NCBI GenBank assembly: GCA_964017045.1
Contig: OZ024804.1
Location: forward strand, 21,828,537-21,892,536
DNA from: Omphiscola glabra
Lineage: Eukaryota > Mollusca > Gastropoda > Lymnaeidae
DNA: 64,000 bases
Direction: 5' to 3'
Each line of letters opens with the position of its first letter. Within the stretch, counting starts at the first letter, position 1. Shown one piece after another: positions 1 through 10,638 of this stretch. The position numbers were made by a program, and so were the translations under genes. The notes under the pieces were generated by a model. That model was not told the DNA's origin, made no database searches, and saw only the letters and a program-made list of their open reading frames with translations.

Positions 1-420
1 CCCTTATTCTTTGCTCTCCGATATATATATAGTGACACGTAATATATGTATTTGAAATGTCCGTTTAGTTTAATTTGAAATCTAATGACCCCCATGTCAG
101 AGAAATGACTTACTACAAGTCCCCAATAAATGTCTGAGCATGAAAACACAAACATGAATTATTTGTAGAATTTGACAAATCACATCCACCTCATTACACG
201 AAATGCCTTGTTTATTAAATTCCATTAATGACTTCTTCTTCACTGCTAAAACATGACTTGTATGAAGTCTTCATTATATGACTTATGTCATACATTCTAC
301 CGAGTTGAATGATATAAACTATCTGTCGAATACACAAAGTGTTTTTTGCAAATTTTCGTTTACACTTTAGAGCGCCCTTATCTTCAATTTTTAACAGTAA
401 TTAAAAAAACCCACTTAGAT
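1..420. other. AT-rich intergenic DNA, no gene seen
   Basis: I see no open frame of note, splice pair or repeat family here. A short AT run lies near position 24-31. Confidence 0.5.
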
Positions 421-598
421 CAGTTGTTCTCCACCTTTCTAATGCCTAATACAGTTACTCGTGATGTGATGATCCCCAACCACAACATTATTTTCGTTGC
501 TACTTCATAAATATGTGTTTTCTGATGGTCTTAGGCGACCCCTGTGTAAGGGTCGTTCGACCCCAATGGTTTTTTGAGCCACAGGTTGAGAGCTACTG
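421..598 (+). mobile_element. SPIN-like hAT MITE, diverged copy
   Basis: It starts CAGTTGTTCTCCACC and ends GGTTGAGAGCTACTG, close to the SPIN terminal inverted repeats. The interior carries the family hallmarks: CCCCAACCACAACATTATT, TTCGTTGCTACTTCATAA and GATGGTCTTAGGCGACCCC. The flanks ACTTAGAT and CATTAGCT agree at 5 of 8 positions, a decayed 8-bp target duplication. It has no coding capacity and would have depended on a transposase supplied elsewhere. It is more diverged than the copy at 44221. Confidence 0.75.
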
Positions 599-1290
599 CA
601 TTAGCTAAAGCGCTAAAGAAAAATGTATGTGTGTGTGTGCGGGATGGGTGTGAGTGTAACAAATTGAGGACGTCTGTTAATTTTAAAATTATTTACCCCA
701 CCCCCAACTCCTTTTTTTCTCCCTTTTTTAAAATTGTTCTGTTGAAAAAGTTAATTAGAGAATAAGAAATACCGACCTTCACCCCGATTTTGTCAATATT
801 CATTATGTTTTCAAAAAAACGAAACTGTCTCAAAAGTTTCCCTGAAAATTCAGGTCACGAATCTTGAGCCACATTATTTTTGACGTTTTCTTATGTCTCA
901 TTTCATGTCTCCATTTCAAGTTAACATTTATTACTCCAACGTCTCAAACTTCACCTTTTAATGGTAACTTCCCTCCACCCCCACTTTGGTGGTTGTTGAT
1001 GCCCGACTTAATAAACACGTAAGTTACTCTGGTGTCACCAGACTCCGGTCGTTACCACCGCGTAACGCTGTGATGTTTTAAACAAGTCCACACCACTAAA
1101 CAGCGACACTAACGGTGTCATTGAATCCTCAACGGTCGAGTACGATGATGATGGTCTTGGGGATATTGCGGCATAAATGAGGATTTTTTACGAGTAGTGG
1201 TCGATTACAACATATGTATGAAGTAATGAATTTCAAAAAAAAAAAAAAAAGAGAAAAAATAATTATTTTCAACTCTATTTTTGTCTCTTT
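599..1290. other. Intergenic DNA, no gene seen
   Basis: AT-rich with homopolymer runs, including a poly-A tract near 1235-1250. The stretch at about 1015-1150 is somewhat richer in GC, but I find no supported feature in it. Confidence 0.4.
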
Positions 1291-1516
1291 GTGAGTATCA
1301 CTTCGGCAAGTTTGTGAGTATCGTATTGGCAGAATTGTGAGTATCGGATTGGCAGAATTGTGAGTATCGGATTGGCAGAATTGTGAGTATCGGATTGGCA
1401 GAATTGTGAGTATCGGATTGGCAAATTTTGTGAGTATCGGATTGGCAGAATTGTGAGTATCGGATTGGCGGAGTTGTCAGTATCGGATTGGCGGAGTTGT
1501 GAGTGTCTTATTCGCC
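1291..1516. repeat. 23-bp minisatellite
   Basis: About nine to ten head-to-tail units built on GTGAGTATCGGATTGGCAGA, measured at exactly 23 bp (1338 to 1361). The outer units are the most diverged, as expected when arrays turn over internally. Confidence 0.9.
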
Positions 1517-2415
1517 GTTCTACTTAGACGTCATTTGGTCGACACCCGATTTCAAAATGTGTATCAGATTGGATAAAGTACCGTGATACCCGATCCGCGC
1601 TGTGAAAGATTATTCCAGCTATGAGGTAAAACCCATTGAGCAAGCGGACCCCTAACCTCTTCAAGAAAACCAAATGGCGCTAATGACCTTTCCACAAAAA
1701 AAATTAAATTCTTTATTTTCAAATATCTTTCTTTCCTTCTTTTTTTCAAATTAAAAAAAAAATTCAATTTAAAAAAAAACAACAACTAATTTTAAAGTTC
1801 AAAGCATGCGTCGTTTTAATTATTCCATTAACCCGTCGTCTTCGTGATCACAGTAATCGGATATTTTTGTATACCATTAACGCGGTAATGTTGTTCTCGT
1901 ATCGATGCCGGTGTTCACAGATTAACTTCATAAGTGCCATACCCGTTTCCGCTTCGTGGACAAAAAAAAAAAAAAACCCTAGAACTACCGCGTCCGTTGT
2001 GAGCGTCTTTGTAACGGTATCGTATAAGGCGACATTGATTTTAATCAACTTCCTTGTGGGTGGGCATCATTAGCACTCAAAGCGCTTACGAACCCTCTTT
2101 ATACGCCCCTGGATATTTCAAGACTATGAAACGTTTAAGTAGATTGGTCCATAGATTTTTACGAGGAAATTAACGCGTTAATTCTTAGTATAATTTTTTT
2201 CCCCGAATTCCCCAGGTATTATATAAATAGAAGCCGTAAAATTCTAACCGAGGGGGGTGGGGGGGGGGTGGGTTCATAACCTAATAAATACTTTGTGACA
2301 CTGACACTGTAAGATAATGTATGTAAGATCACATGAGACATTCAAAATGTAACGTAAAATGATGTCACTGGACATAATAAGTTATCACGGAAATAGAGAA
2401 CGAAATATTTTAAAA
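1517..2415. other. Intergenic DNA, no gene seen
   Basis: Contains poly-A/poly-T runs (about 1745-1780 and 1962-1976) and a G-rich run at 2251-2273. The short open frames on both strands around 1850-2070 have no recognisable domain. Confidence 0.4.
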
Positions 2416-2418
2416 CCA

Positions 2419-2530
2419 GTGGCGTGCTGGAGCTTGTTCGAGCCGGTTCGGTCAAACCAGTTAGTAAATTTTGACCATTCCACAAAACCATTGTAAAAAA
2501 ATGACCGAAATAGCTGTTTTAAAAAAAAAA
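2419..2530. mobile_element. Possible hAT MITE end
   Basis: The segment begins CAGTGGCGTGCTGGAGC, resembling hAT terminal repeats of the CAGTGGCG type, and is followed by a GC-rich then AT-rich body. I cannot find the partner terminus or a target duplication. It could be a truncated copy or coincidence. Confidence 0.3.
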
Positions 2531-2573
2531 TAATTAAAAATACGTTTATACTTTATAGCCGACAGTACCGCTA

Positions 2574-2827
2574 CGGTTGTTGTCACGAATCGCATCAGTT
2601 GTTATCAGGTACCGCACCGTTTGTTGTCACGTATCGCACCAGTTGTTGTCAGGTACCGCACCGGTTGTTGTAACGTACCGCATCGGTTGTTGTCATATAT
2701 CGCACCGGTTGTTGTCACGTATCACACCGGTTGTTGTCACTTACCGCATCGGTTGTTGTCACGTATCGCACCAGTTGTTATGACGCATCGCACCGGTTGT
2801 TGTCACGTACCGCACCGGTTTTTGTTG
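2574..2827. repeat. 22-bp minisatellite
   Basis: About eleven units of a 22-bp sequence with core GTTGTTGTCACGTATCGCAC (spacing 2708 to 2730 measured). Because 22 is not a multiple of three, all plus frames stay open across it. The overlapping frames here are therefore repeat artefacts. Confidence 0.9.
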
Positions 2828-2898
2828 CTTGGTTACAGCCCACCACTGTGTTAGTTACTTTGCAAAAAAAAAAAATTAATTTAAATTTGAAATTATTT

Positions 2899-3022
2899 GA
2901 CTCTAGGCGGCACACAGACGCAACAACTCATGGAGTCCCTGACTCTAGACGGTACACAGACTCCCACCTTCTTGAGTCCCCGACTCTACGAGACACACAG
3001 ACGCAACAACTCATAGGGTCAC
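2899..3022. repeat. Three-copy repeat of about 42 bp
   Basis: Three degenerate units each start GACTCTA(G/C) and contain ACACAGAC, at spacings of 42 and 41 bp. It lies just downstream of the 22-bp array but shares no obvious sequence with it. Confidence 0.75.
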
Positions 3023-4215
3023 TACTTCAAAGTTTTGTAAATTTCCTTAAGGAAGTGCTGCCAAGTATACAAACCAGTTGTCGGCCCATGTGCCTAGAGG
3101 CTGCTTATTGCCCCTTTCTCTGCATGAATAGGCAATTCGGATTGCCTAACGTGGACTTCGTTTGGGTCCATGGAGGTAGTGAGTCCCTGTTCGTTAGTGG
3201 CCAATTATAAAGGAGATCGTTTCCCCGTAGGCAGAGGTGGGAAAAGCCAAATTGCATCAAATGGGGGTGAGGGGTTGGGTGGGGTTGACCTGGTTTGGCA
3301 ATAGACTTTAACAATATTGGAACTCAGTAAGTACAAAAAGTATTTTTTTAAATTAAATTTTGTATTTATATTTTTGGACCTGAAATTGCTTTAAAAAACA
3401 GAACAAAAAGACTAAAGTTTACTTAAGGTAGTCTTAAGTCTACGATGTGAACGTGTTAAGTAAATCTATTATTTGCTAAATGGTCTCACGTCCATAATAT
3501 TTTTTTAATCGGATTGTAATCTATGATTTGGGAAATTTGTTGCTAACCTGTCTTTGCCCCTCTGTGTCTCTCATAACATCAGTACTAACTTGATAACTAG
3601 GAGCGGTTTATTTAAAAATAGAACAAACAAAAACAACAACAAAAAACCGCTTATTTTTAAAAGAGATATAGTTTTATTCAAAATTACTATTAGATAGACG
3701 AAGATCATGTGTGAACTTTAGTTGCAATGTGATAAGATTATATATGTCATTGTCATTTAATCTCTATCTTTCTTTCACGTTCGTTATTTTAGAGGCCGAA
3801 TAACTTACTATGCGCACAATAATTCAATAATTTATCGCATATCGGAAGGCGATCAGGAGAAATGAATCGCTAATTTTCATTGGTTATTGATCGCTAGGAC
3901 TTGATGCAGCTAAATATTGTTCAATGATTCAATCGTTTTGTTGATTATATTTCGTGACGACTTAATGCGGCGTAATGGTGTTCAAAGATAAAAAAAATAT
4001 CGTTGCAGAATTACCAAAAAGATGATAAATGAACTTTATGACCGAATTCTTGAATAATAAATGGCATTTTTAAAATAAAATATTTATGTTTCATGGATGC
4101 TATTTAGGGGAGACTGGTCCAATGTTACCTTGTCCCCAGGGATGACACAGTTAATTCAGGGTGCAGAATAGACATACTCAAGTTACTAGCGAGGTCAAAA
4201 TAGTGGTCAAATAGA
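3023..4215. other. Intergenic DNA, no gene seen
   Basis: The part up to about 3300 has balanced composition and could be an old dispersed repeat, but I recognise no family. The rest is AT-rich with no supported exon. Confidence 0.4.
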
Positions 4216-4292
4216 CAGTAGCGTCACTAGGGCGTGTGAAGTGATCCGGATCGCACCGGATGACACCCCCAAATCCTCTTCTTCGTGATTTT
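4216..4292. mobile_element. hAT terminal fragment
   Basis: It starts CAGTAGCGTCACTAGGG, very like hAT termini of the CAGTGGCGTCACTAGGG type, and continues with ATCGCACCGGATGACACCCC, a GC-rich subterminal region typical of such elements. No opposite end is seen. It abuts the LINE fragment starting near 4294. Confidence 0.45.
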
Positions 4293-4293
4293 G

Positions 4294-4850
4294 GGGGCCC
4301 ACGATCAATTAATTGATCATTATGGCTTCTATGTTTCCAAGGGGTTCGCGATGTTACTGTGCGTGGTTTTGAAGGGGGATAATTCACTGGTAGCAAGGAT
4401 AACTCAGCAATGGTGTTTTGAACTGGGGGTTGGAAGACAGGAGGCAATATACGCAAATGTTTCAAGAGTAGTCGCCTCAGCTGTTGCTTTTGGAAGCTTG
4501 TTCCAGTCCCTTATTGTCTATGGCAGGAATGAGGAGCTCCTGTACTGAGTTCTTGTTTTTAAAAGTCGGAACTGCTTGTCTTGGCCTCTTCGCTGTTTAG
4601 GGGGGGGGGGGGGGGGCGAGAGATGGACGAGTTTCTGTTTAATACTGGAGCAGTGGATCAGCCCATTTTTTATCTTGTACAACATGCAGAGCCTAGAAAG
4701 TCGTCGTCGTTCTTCCAACGGTGACCAGCTTAATGTTTCCAGCATGTTGCCAACACTAGAGGTGCTTCTGTGGCGGTTCATGATAACTGAAATGGAATAG
4801 GGATCGGGACAGCCCATTGATAGTTTGCACATTTTCGCAGGGTTGGCTTA
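4294..4850 (-). pseudogene. Non-LTR retrotransposon fragment: C-terminus of reverse transcriptase ORF (L2/CR1-like) plus 3' end
   Basis: On the minus strand the translation contains RTSSV-like, MLETLSWSPLEERRRLSRL, MLYKIKNGL and, after a low-complexity stretch, YRSSSFLP then TIRDWNKLPKA. This order (LEERR, LxxMYKI, YxxSFxPxTIRxWNxLP) is typical of the region after the reverse transcriptase domain in L2/CR1-type LINEs. A TAG between SFLP and TIRDWN interrupts the frame at about 4522-4524, and a poly-G run at 4600-4616 expands a proline stretch. The 3' part from about 4498 down to 4294 matches the plus-strand sequence at 19467-19665, so the family is dispersed. It is dead and 5'-truncated. The exact clade needs a protein search. 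Confidence 0.75.
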
Positions 4851-5110
4851 TTTAAAAAAAAAAAAAAAACTAATTAAAATGAAATTGCATGCACCACAAA
4901 AGAGTAACCCCAGAACATTTGGCACAATGAATTTATCGCACGGGGTTAATCCACCGCCAATAGATATACTGCTCTTGTATTTTTATTTTATTCGTGTTCA
5001 AAATTTAAGTATCAAAACTATTTGCACGTACATAGGAAATGCTATAAAATGTTATGTTCGAATTAATATTAAAAATATCTTCTTTATAATTGTGAATGTA
5101 TCAACAGTTT

Positions 5111-5312
5111 GAGTTCAAATGTAAATGGTGGACTGCTTACCAAGCTCAAATGTTAAATTTGGACTCCTTAACAACCTTAAATGTAAATGGTGGAACCCTT
5201 TACAATCTCAAATGTAAATGCTGGACTATTTACCAAAGTTAAATGTAAATGGTGAGATGACTCATTACCGACCTTAAAATAATGTAAATGGTGGAAGCCT
5301 TACTAACCTCAA
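5111..5312. repeat. Degenerate ~32-bp minisatellite
   Basis: Six or so imperfect units contain CAAATGTAAATGGTGGA followed by a (C)TTAC(C/A)A motif. Spacing varies between about 30 and 41 bp, so the array is old or was never homogenised. Confidence 0.8.
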
Positions 5313-6520
5313 TCATCTCAATTAACTTGTATAATAAACATTGTTTGACAATTTGTCTCAAACCTCGCAGAGGCGAAAATAAAAAGAGAGTGGGAGGATG
5401 GGTGGGAGAGATAGAAATAGATGGAAAGAGCGGGACGGCATATATGCATAGAAATAGATTGAGAAACAGAAAGCCAGTATGGTGATAATGAAACTCATAT
5501 CTTTTACAGAGATTAATACGATGACAAATTTATGCTACCCTCCCCCCCCCCCCCCCACATCCCCGATCACCCCCTTGTGGTTTAATTGGAGCTCTTATAC
5601 CAACCTTGGAACGAGATCTCCCTGTTCTGAGACTATCCCAGGGCAAGCAGTTTAACCTTCATATCTTTTTAAGGAGTATTATATCGCTCTATTCCCCCAA
5701 AACCCTCCCCACCCTATTAAAGAGGTACACGACCAATCAATGAAATCGATACAAGAGTTTTCTTTCAATCATCTAACATTTTTTGTAACAGTCATTTGGT
5801 ATATTAACAAAATAGTCAATTTTGACATCTCTGAAACAACGTTTTCATCTTACACATTCTGATATGATTCTAACAAGAAAATCCATATTTAAGTACAAAC
5901 TGACTTCATCGTTTTGCTTCATTAGATCAGTGACGCATTATGTTTTATCTATGGATCAATTTCAATAAATTTTAGAACTAAAACATTTCAGGGAACATTA
6001 AAGGATTTTTACAAAGCATAATTTTTTCTTTATTTTTTTTTTCAAAATTGCTTTCCTTACCGCAACGGCTATTAAAGATATGTACCTCATATTCCATTGT
6101 ACCTACATTCCTAAGTACGTCCCACGGTTGTACCCACATTCCTAAGTACGTCCTAACTACTTACTTTAATATCAAAACCCTAGACAGGCCAGTGGGCCTG
6201 ACAAAGGTTCCGTGGGATTACAGAGATAAACAGGGATAAGATTAAGTCAATCTCGGATTGTAATTTTGAGCAATGGTTTTTTCTCTTTTTTTTTCCACAT
6301 ACCCCAACACAATAAGAGAGAGACGCGAAATCTCGGCGGGGCCATAGAAATATGAATAGTCATAAAACCAGAAGAATACAACAAAAGAGATCAAGTAGTG
6401 CACCCAAACTATGAGAGTTTAACCTTTTGGGTTGTTTCTTGAAACATCTTCTAATAAATTAGGGCAGCATTAAATTACGAAATAAAACTACTTCCGCCAG
6501 ATTGTTTCGGGTAAAAAAAA
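5313..6520. other. Intergenic DNA, no gene seen
   Basis: Includes a poly-C run at 5542-5556 and a short duplication of TACCTACATTCCTAAGTACG-like sequence near 6098-6150. No coding or RNA feature is supported. Confidence 0.4.
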
Positions 6521-6690
6521 AAGACAGTCCTATTATAGGAGACAGTTCTATTATATGAGACAGTCCTAATATATAAGACAGTCCTATTATTGTAGACAGT
6601 CCTATTATATGAGACAGTCCTATTATATAAGACAGTTCTATTTTATGAGAAAGCTCCATTATATGAGACAGCCCTGTTATAGAGACATCC
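6521..6690. repeat. 18-bp minisatellite
   Basis: About nine units of GACAGTCCTATTATATGA with point changes. Since 18 is a multiple of three, the minus-strand frame reads as a repeated LSHIIG peptide. I regard that as a by-product of the array. Confidence 0.85.
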
Positions 6691-7168
6691 CTATTTCTTC
6701 TGCATAGATTTTTACGCGAGCTCGCAAATTTATTTCTTACCTCTTCAAACACCCATCTTGTCCACAGAACAGAGAAAAATTATAAATTATATATATATAT
6801 ATATATATATGTGTGTATATGAATATTCTATATATGGATGCAGCATGAAAACAATGCCATTTTTATAAATCATGAATCCCATATCATTTTTTACTACATC
6901 CCCTTGAAACTAGAAACACCGTTGGAGCATGTGCTTTAACTGCCACTCCATCTTTCCTCACCCACCTAGTCTACCAACGGTCTCTGTTAAACAATGCCTT
7001 CCAAATTCAACAATCACTTTCATTATTTCCAAAGCCTTACAAAATGGTTTATTTATTTAGCCCCAAGCCCGCCCCCCCCCCCACCCTTTTTCAAGTCATC
7101 ATTTTGTGTTTGTCTTTTTCTCCACCAACTTGCTGGCACCTGGCTTCACCGTCTTTTAGGCTCTACGC
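6691..7168. other. Intergenic DNA with AT microsatellite and poly-C run
   Basis: An AT/GT dinucleotide run lies at about 6786-6818 and a poly-C run at 7072-7082. I see no gene. Confidence 0.45.
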
Positions 7169-7513
7169 CAGATTTTCTCAAACTGGGGGGTCGAACGACC
7201 CTTACACAGTGGTCGCCTAAGACTATCGGAAATCACATATTTATGAAATAGCAACGAACATTATGTTTGGGGTAGGCCCGCACCTATGAAATTATGGGCG
7301 CCAGGCAGCTGACAGAGTTCGGGCCCCTTTCGTGTTTCAAGCGTGTGCGTATATTTTAAAACTCGAAAAAGGGCCGGCCCCTATCTAGCTCGGGCCCCTG
7401 ACAAGTGCCATGGTTACCCCCCCCTCCCACAGGTGCGGGCCTGTTTGGGGGGCCACGACAACATGAGGAACAGTATTAAAGGGTCGCGGCGTTAGGAAGG
7501 TTGAGAACCACTG
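7169..7513 (-). mobile_element. SPIN-like hAT MITE split by a nested element
   Basis: Read on the minus strand it has SPIN ends: the plus-strand right terminus is GGTTGAGAACCACTG and the left terminus is CAGATTTTCTCAAACTG. The interior retains GGGTCGAACGACCC, GTCGCCTAAGACTATCGG and ACATGAGGAACAGTATTAAA. The flanks CTCTACGC and TTCTACGT share TCTACG (6 of 8), consistent with an 8-bp hAT duplication. A 170-bp element with its own 8-bp duplication is inserted at 7273-7442. Confidence 0.85.
7273..7442. mobile_element. Nested 170-bp hAT-type MITE inside the SPIN-like copy
   Basis: It starts TAGGCCCGCACCT and ends AGGTGCGGGCCT, terminal inverted repeats of about 12 bp. GTTTGGGG occurs directly on each side (7265-7272 and 7443-7450), an exact 8-bp target duplication. 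The body is GC-rich and non-coding. It must be younger than the SPIN-like copy it interrupts. Confidence 0.8.
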
Positions 7514-7656
7514 TTCTACGTCAGTTAAGAGAAGTCCCAAACCAAGTTAATTAATATGATCAAGTCGTTAGTATCCTTTCCCCTTTCAGCATTGTGTGCA
7601 TCGCTAAACAAATCATATTGAGAAAAAAGAATCATCGCCTGTCAAAAATGTATCTG

Positions 7657-7850
7657 CAGTCGGAGAGGCAAACATTGCCCGTGTCACTAGGTGTTTGTGT
7701 CAGTCGGAGAGGCAGACATTTCCCGTGCCACAAGGTGTTTGTGTCAGTCGGAGAGGCAGACATTTCCCGTGTCACTAGGTGTTTTTGTCTGTCGGAGAGG
7801 CAGAAATTTTCCGTGTCACTAATTGTTCGTGTCGGTCGGAGAGACAGATA
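7657..7850. repeat. 44-bp minisatellite
   Basis: About four and a half units start CAGTCGGAGAGGCAGACATT, at exactly 44-bp spacing (7657, 7701, 7745, 7789, 7833). Confidence 0.92.
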
Positions 7851-8570
7851 ATTCCAGCTATAAATCAAACACGTTGACTTACTGTAACGTAACCCCTTCA
7901 AGAAAACCAAATTGCGCCATTGGCGGTAATGAGCTTCCTTCTTTTCGGTTTAAATAGCTCAACGTTTTTAAAATGATTACTTTGATGAATATTTAATGTC
8001 ACCATAAATGGAATTTTTATTTTCATTTTATTATAATTCTTTTCCTTAAATATTGTTTTTAAAAGTAAAAGTTATTTTTTGAGCAGTCAGTGGGTAGGAC
8101 TCATGCTAAAATTAACATTGTAACAGGAGAAGGGAACTTGCCATGGTATCTCAAAAAGTTCCCTGGGTGCTTGTAGGACACTCGTTTCACAGTTTTATAA
8201 ACTGGGCTTAAAATCAAATGTAATATTTACGCCATGATTATCTGCAATTATCATGTTTTGTGTACACTAAATTCGGAAATATTTCTGCACCACGCAATGT
8301 CATCTAGAAACATGTTTGTGTACGCCGTATCCGGCTACAGGCATCCACCTTGACCGTATGCTATCACGTATCTGCATATCTGTGAACGTTTATATTATAT
8401 CGCAAACCTGCTGGAATGGCTTACTTAACTATAATCATTAGAAATCTTTATATAATATCACACATCTTCAGGAATGGCGTACTAAATTATAACCATTAGA
8501 TATCGGCAAGTGTTTATTTGAAGACTCTAAGCCGAAAAGTTGCTATTTTCTTGTCCTGTCTCCCTTTTCA
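7851..8570. other. Intergenic DNA, no gene seen
   Basis: AT-rich. Two related segments around 8385-8420 and 8450-8490 (GGAATGGCTTACT-like) form a weak two-copy repeat. No exon is supported. Confidence 0.4.
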
Positions 8571-8792
8571 ACCTTCCACATACCTTGTCCTTCTATTTAA
8601 AGCTTCCACATACCTTGTCCTTCTATTTCAACTTTTCCACATATCTTGTCCTTCTATTTCAACATTCCACATACCTTGTACTTCTATTTCAACCTTCCAC
8701 ATACCTTGTCCTTCTATTTCAACCTTCCACATACTTTGTCCTTCCATTTCAACCTTCCACATACCTTGTTCTACTATTTCCTTCCTAGAACG
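8571..8792. repeat. 30-bp minisatellite
   Basis: Seven units of about 30 bp with core CTTCCACATACCTTGTCCTT followed by CTATTTCAAC. The unit length is a multiple of three, so several frames stay open on both strands. Confidence 0.9.
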
Positions 8793-8992
8793 CAGTCCTT
8801 CATTTATCATCTTTTGATAGTTACATAACGAAAAGGACCTGAGGTTAAGACACACTGTGATTACAGCTAAAAGCCAAATTTGACAGGGTTTTGAATGCTT
8901 ATTTCATCTATGTTTTTTTTTAAAAAATCGATGTATTTGATGTCTTCCCCCAACACCAAATGGCACAGCTCTTAGTTCTAATAGCTCTAAAT

Positions 8993-9190
8993 TAGTGGTT
9001 CTCAACCTTAATTAATGCCGCGACCCTTTAATGCAGTCCCTCGTGTTGTGGCGACCCCCAGCCATAAGATTATTTTTGTTTCTACCTCATAACTGCAGAG
9101 TATATGTGTTTTCAGATGGTCTTATGCGACCCCTGGGAAAGGGTCGCGCGACCCCCAAAGGGGTCGGGACCCACGGGCTGAGAACCGCTG
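8993..9190 (+). mobile_element. SPIN-like hAT MITE, nearly full length
   Basis: It runs from TAGTGGTTCTCAACC to GGCTGAGAACCGCTG, about 198 bp. It includes AATGCCGCGACCCTTTAAT, TCGTGTTGTGGCGACCCCC, CAGATGGTCTTATGCGACCC and GGGTCGCGCGACCCCC. The flanks CTCTAAAT and CTCTAAGA match at 6 of 8 positions. Non-coding, mobilised in trans by an hAT transposase. Confidence 0.9.
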
Positions 9191-9568
9191 CTCTAAGAGA
9201 AAGCCAATTCGGGCGGTAGTATAGATGGGCTCGCCTGATGGCCATTTTAGGAAATGTGTACAAGATAAGCTTAAAGTGCACAGATATGCATTAAGCTGTA
9301 AACAATTTTATAGCTAAGTAAATAATAAGATTTTTGAAATATGAGATTAATCTGTATGACCTCGTAAAAACATGGTATATTATATGCTAAGTAGATAATG
9401 TGATTTTAAAAAATCTCCTTTATAATTATTAATTTCGTATTTTTTAGTGGGTGGCAACATTTACGGACGGCTAATTGACTCACTACCCGTCAACGTATCA
9501 AGCTTAAACTTGGCACATAGAATCATTCGACAACAACACATTCTATAAAATTTCCAGCCTCACCCCAC
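9191..9568. other. Intergenic DNA, no gene seen
   Basis: AT-rich spacer between two MITEs, with no supported feature. Confidence 0.45.
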
Positions 9569-9759
9569 CAGAGGCGTAGCAAGGGGGGCGGGCAGGGGTG
9601 GACAGATGTCCCCGGGCGCCAGCTTGTTAGGGGCGCCAAAGTGTGCTTTGATATTATCTTATTGATGAGAATAATGGGTTTGAGGGTTGAAAAAAGACAA
9701 AAAGGGCGCTTTAAAATGAATCTCATCCCCGGGCGCCAAACACTCTAGCTATGCCTCTG
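9569..9759. mobile_element. hAT-type MITE with CAGAGGCGTAGC ends
   Basis: It begins CAGAGGCGTAGCAAGG and ends CTAGCTATGCCTCTG, giving about 12-bp inverted termini. The flanks CACCCCAC and CAGCCCAC match at 7 of 8 positions. Subterminal CCCGGGCGCCA occurs near both ends. A remnant of the same or a related family lies at 52218-52272. Confidence 0.85.
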
Positions 9760-9980
9760 CAGCCCACCCCAAAAATCATTTTTCAATGGAAAGATGAAGG
9801 AAATAATTGTACGAAAAATGTGACGTAAGAGCGGGTGGGGCATTAGAATAATATTATAAAATAAAATAGTTTAAAAAAATGAATGCCACAGATTTATACG
9901 AACAATTTTTTTGTGTGGTTTTATTTTGTGTCTGTGTGTTTGTGGGAGGGGGGGTGTTAAATTTTTTTTTTAAAATCCGT
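9760..9980. other. Intergenic spacer
   Basis: AT-rich, with a G-run near 9948-9955 and a poly-T run just before the first 57-bp satellite unit. Confidence 0.4.
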
Positions 9981-10042
9981 ATGACACAAACCATTTGCCA
10001 CTTACATAGATAAATATGTGGTTAGACTTGTGAGATGAATAC
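9981..10042. repeat. Isolated left-hand unit of the 57-bp satellite
   Basis: One copy containing ACCATTTGCCACTTACATAG, GATAAATATGTGGTTAGAC and TTGTGAGATGAATAC, the same unit as the array at 12375-13296. The retroelement cut the array here. The last four bases, ATAC (10039-10042), are the left target duplication. Confidence 0.92.
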
Positions 10043-10238
10043 TGTGGAGTGTCCAGACAATAGTCGACCCGTGGAGTGTCCAGACCATAGTCGACCCGTA
10101 AGGGATGGTGGGGGAGTCCTACATCAAACAAATTGTCAAGCTTGTCAGATTGCCGCGACGGAATGGCGGCGTTGGTTTATGACCTATTACGCGGTGTGTT
10201 ACATAAGAAGGGGATTGGGGCCCTGGGAACTTGGGACT

Positions 10239-10246
10239 TATAAAAG
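10239..10246 (+). promoter_or_regulatory. LTR TATA box
   Basis: TATAAAAG about 170 bp before the AATAAA signal inside the 5' LTR. Transcription would be expected to start around 30 bp downstream. It could still drive read-through into the ORF. Confidence 0.6.
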
Positions 10247-10407
10247 GGACAGTAGGACGGGACTAAGAGAACTCAGCCGGTCAGAACTCAGCCGGTCAGA
10301 ACTCAGCCGGGCAGGCAGGTGGACGGACGGGAGTTAGAGAGGGACCGTGACAGTCGAAGTTAAGTACGACAGAGAGAGCGAGAGAAAGTGAAGCAAAGGA
10401 TAAGACA

Positions 10408-10413
10408 AATAAA
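10408..10413 (+). terminator. LTR polyadenylation signal
   Basis: AATAAA followed by a TGT-containing stretch within the 5' LTR. In a complete element the copy in the 3' LTR would be used, but that copy is deleted here. Confidence 0.5.
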
Positions 10414-10534
10414 TGTTCAAGGACTATTACAAATGTTGAGTTGTATTCATTAGTGCAGTACGAGTGAGCAAGGCCAAGGTTATCAACCAGATAAATTAGT
10501 CAGATAATCAGAAACGACGCAAGGTTCTCTACAA

Positions 10535-10552
10535 TGGTGGCAGCGGTGGGAT
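10535..10552 (+). promoter_or_regulatory. Primer-binding site, complementary to tRNA-Leu 3' end
   Basis: TGGTGGCAGCGGTGGGAT begins two bases after the LTR end. From memory it is the exact complement of the CCA-bearing 3' end of animal tRNA-Leu of the AAG/UAG type, whose 3' end reads ATCCCACCGCTGCCA. It would prime minus-strand synthesis. Confidence 0.8.
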
Positions 10553-10638
10553 GGTAACCTTGCAACGTCACTGAAGAGGTCGCTGTTTTCATTTTCTTAC
10601 ACTGGACCTGATATGCACATACTCCAACCGGCCTAGAG

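Larger units (their letters stand above)
10043..10533 (+). repeat. 5' LTR (491 bp)
   Basis: Bounded by TGT and ACA and followed after one base by the primer-binding site. It opens with a 27-bp direct duplication (10044-10070 and 10071-10097) and holds a short triplicated ACTCAGCCGGTCAGA motif at about 10270-10315. TATAAAAG lies at 10239-10246 and AATAAA at 10408-10413, in the order expected for a U3-R-U5 LTR. Its last 20 bp recur at 12355-12374. Confidence 0.88.
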
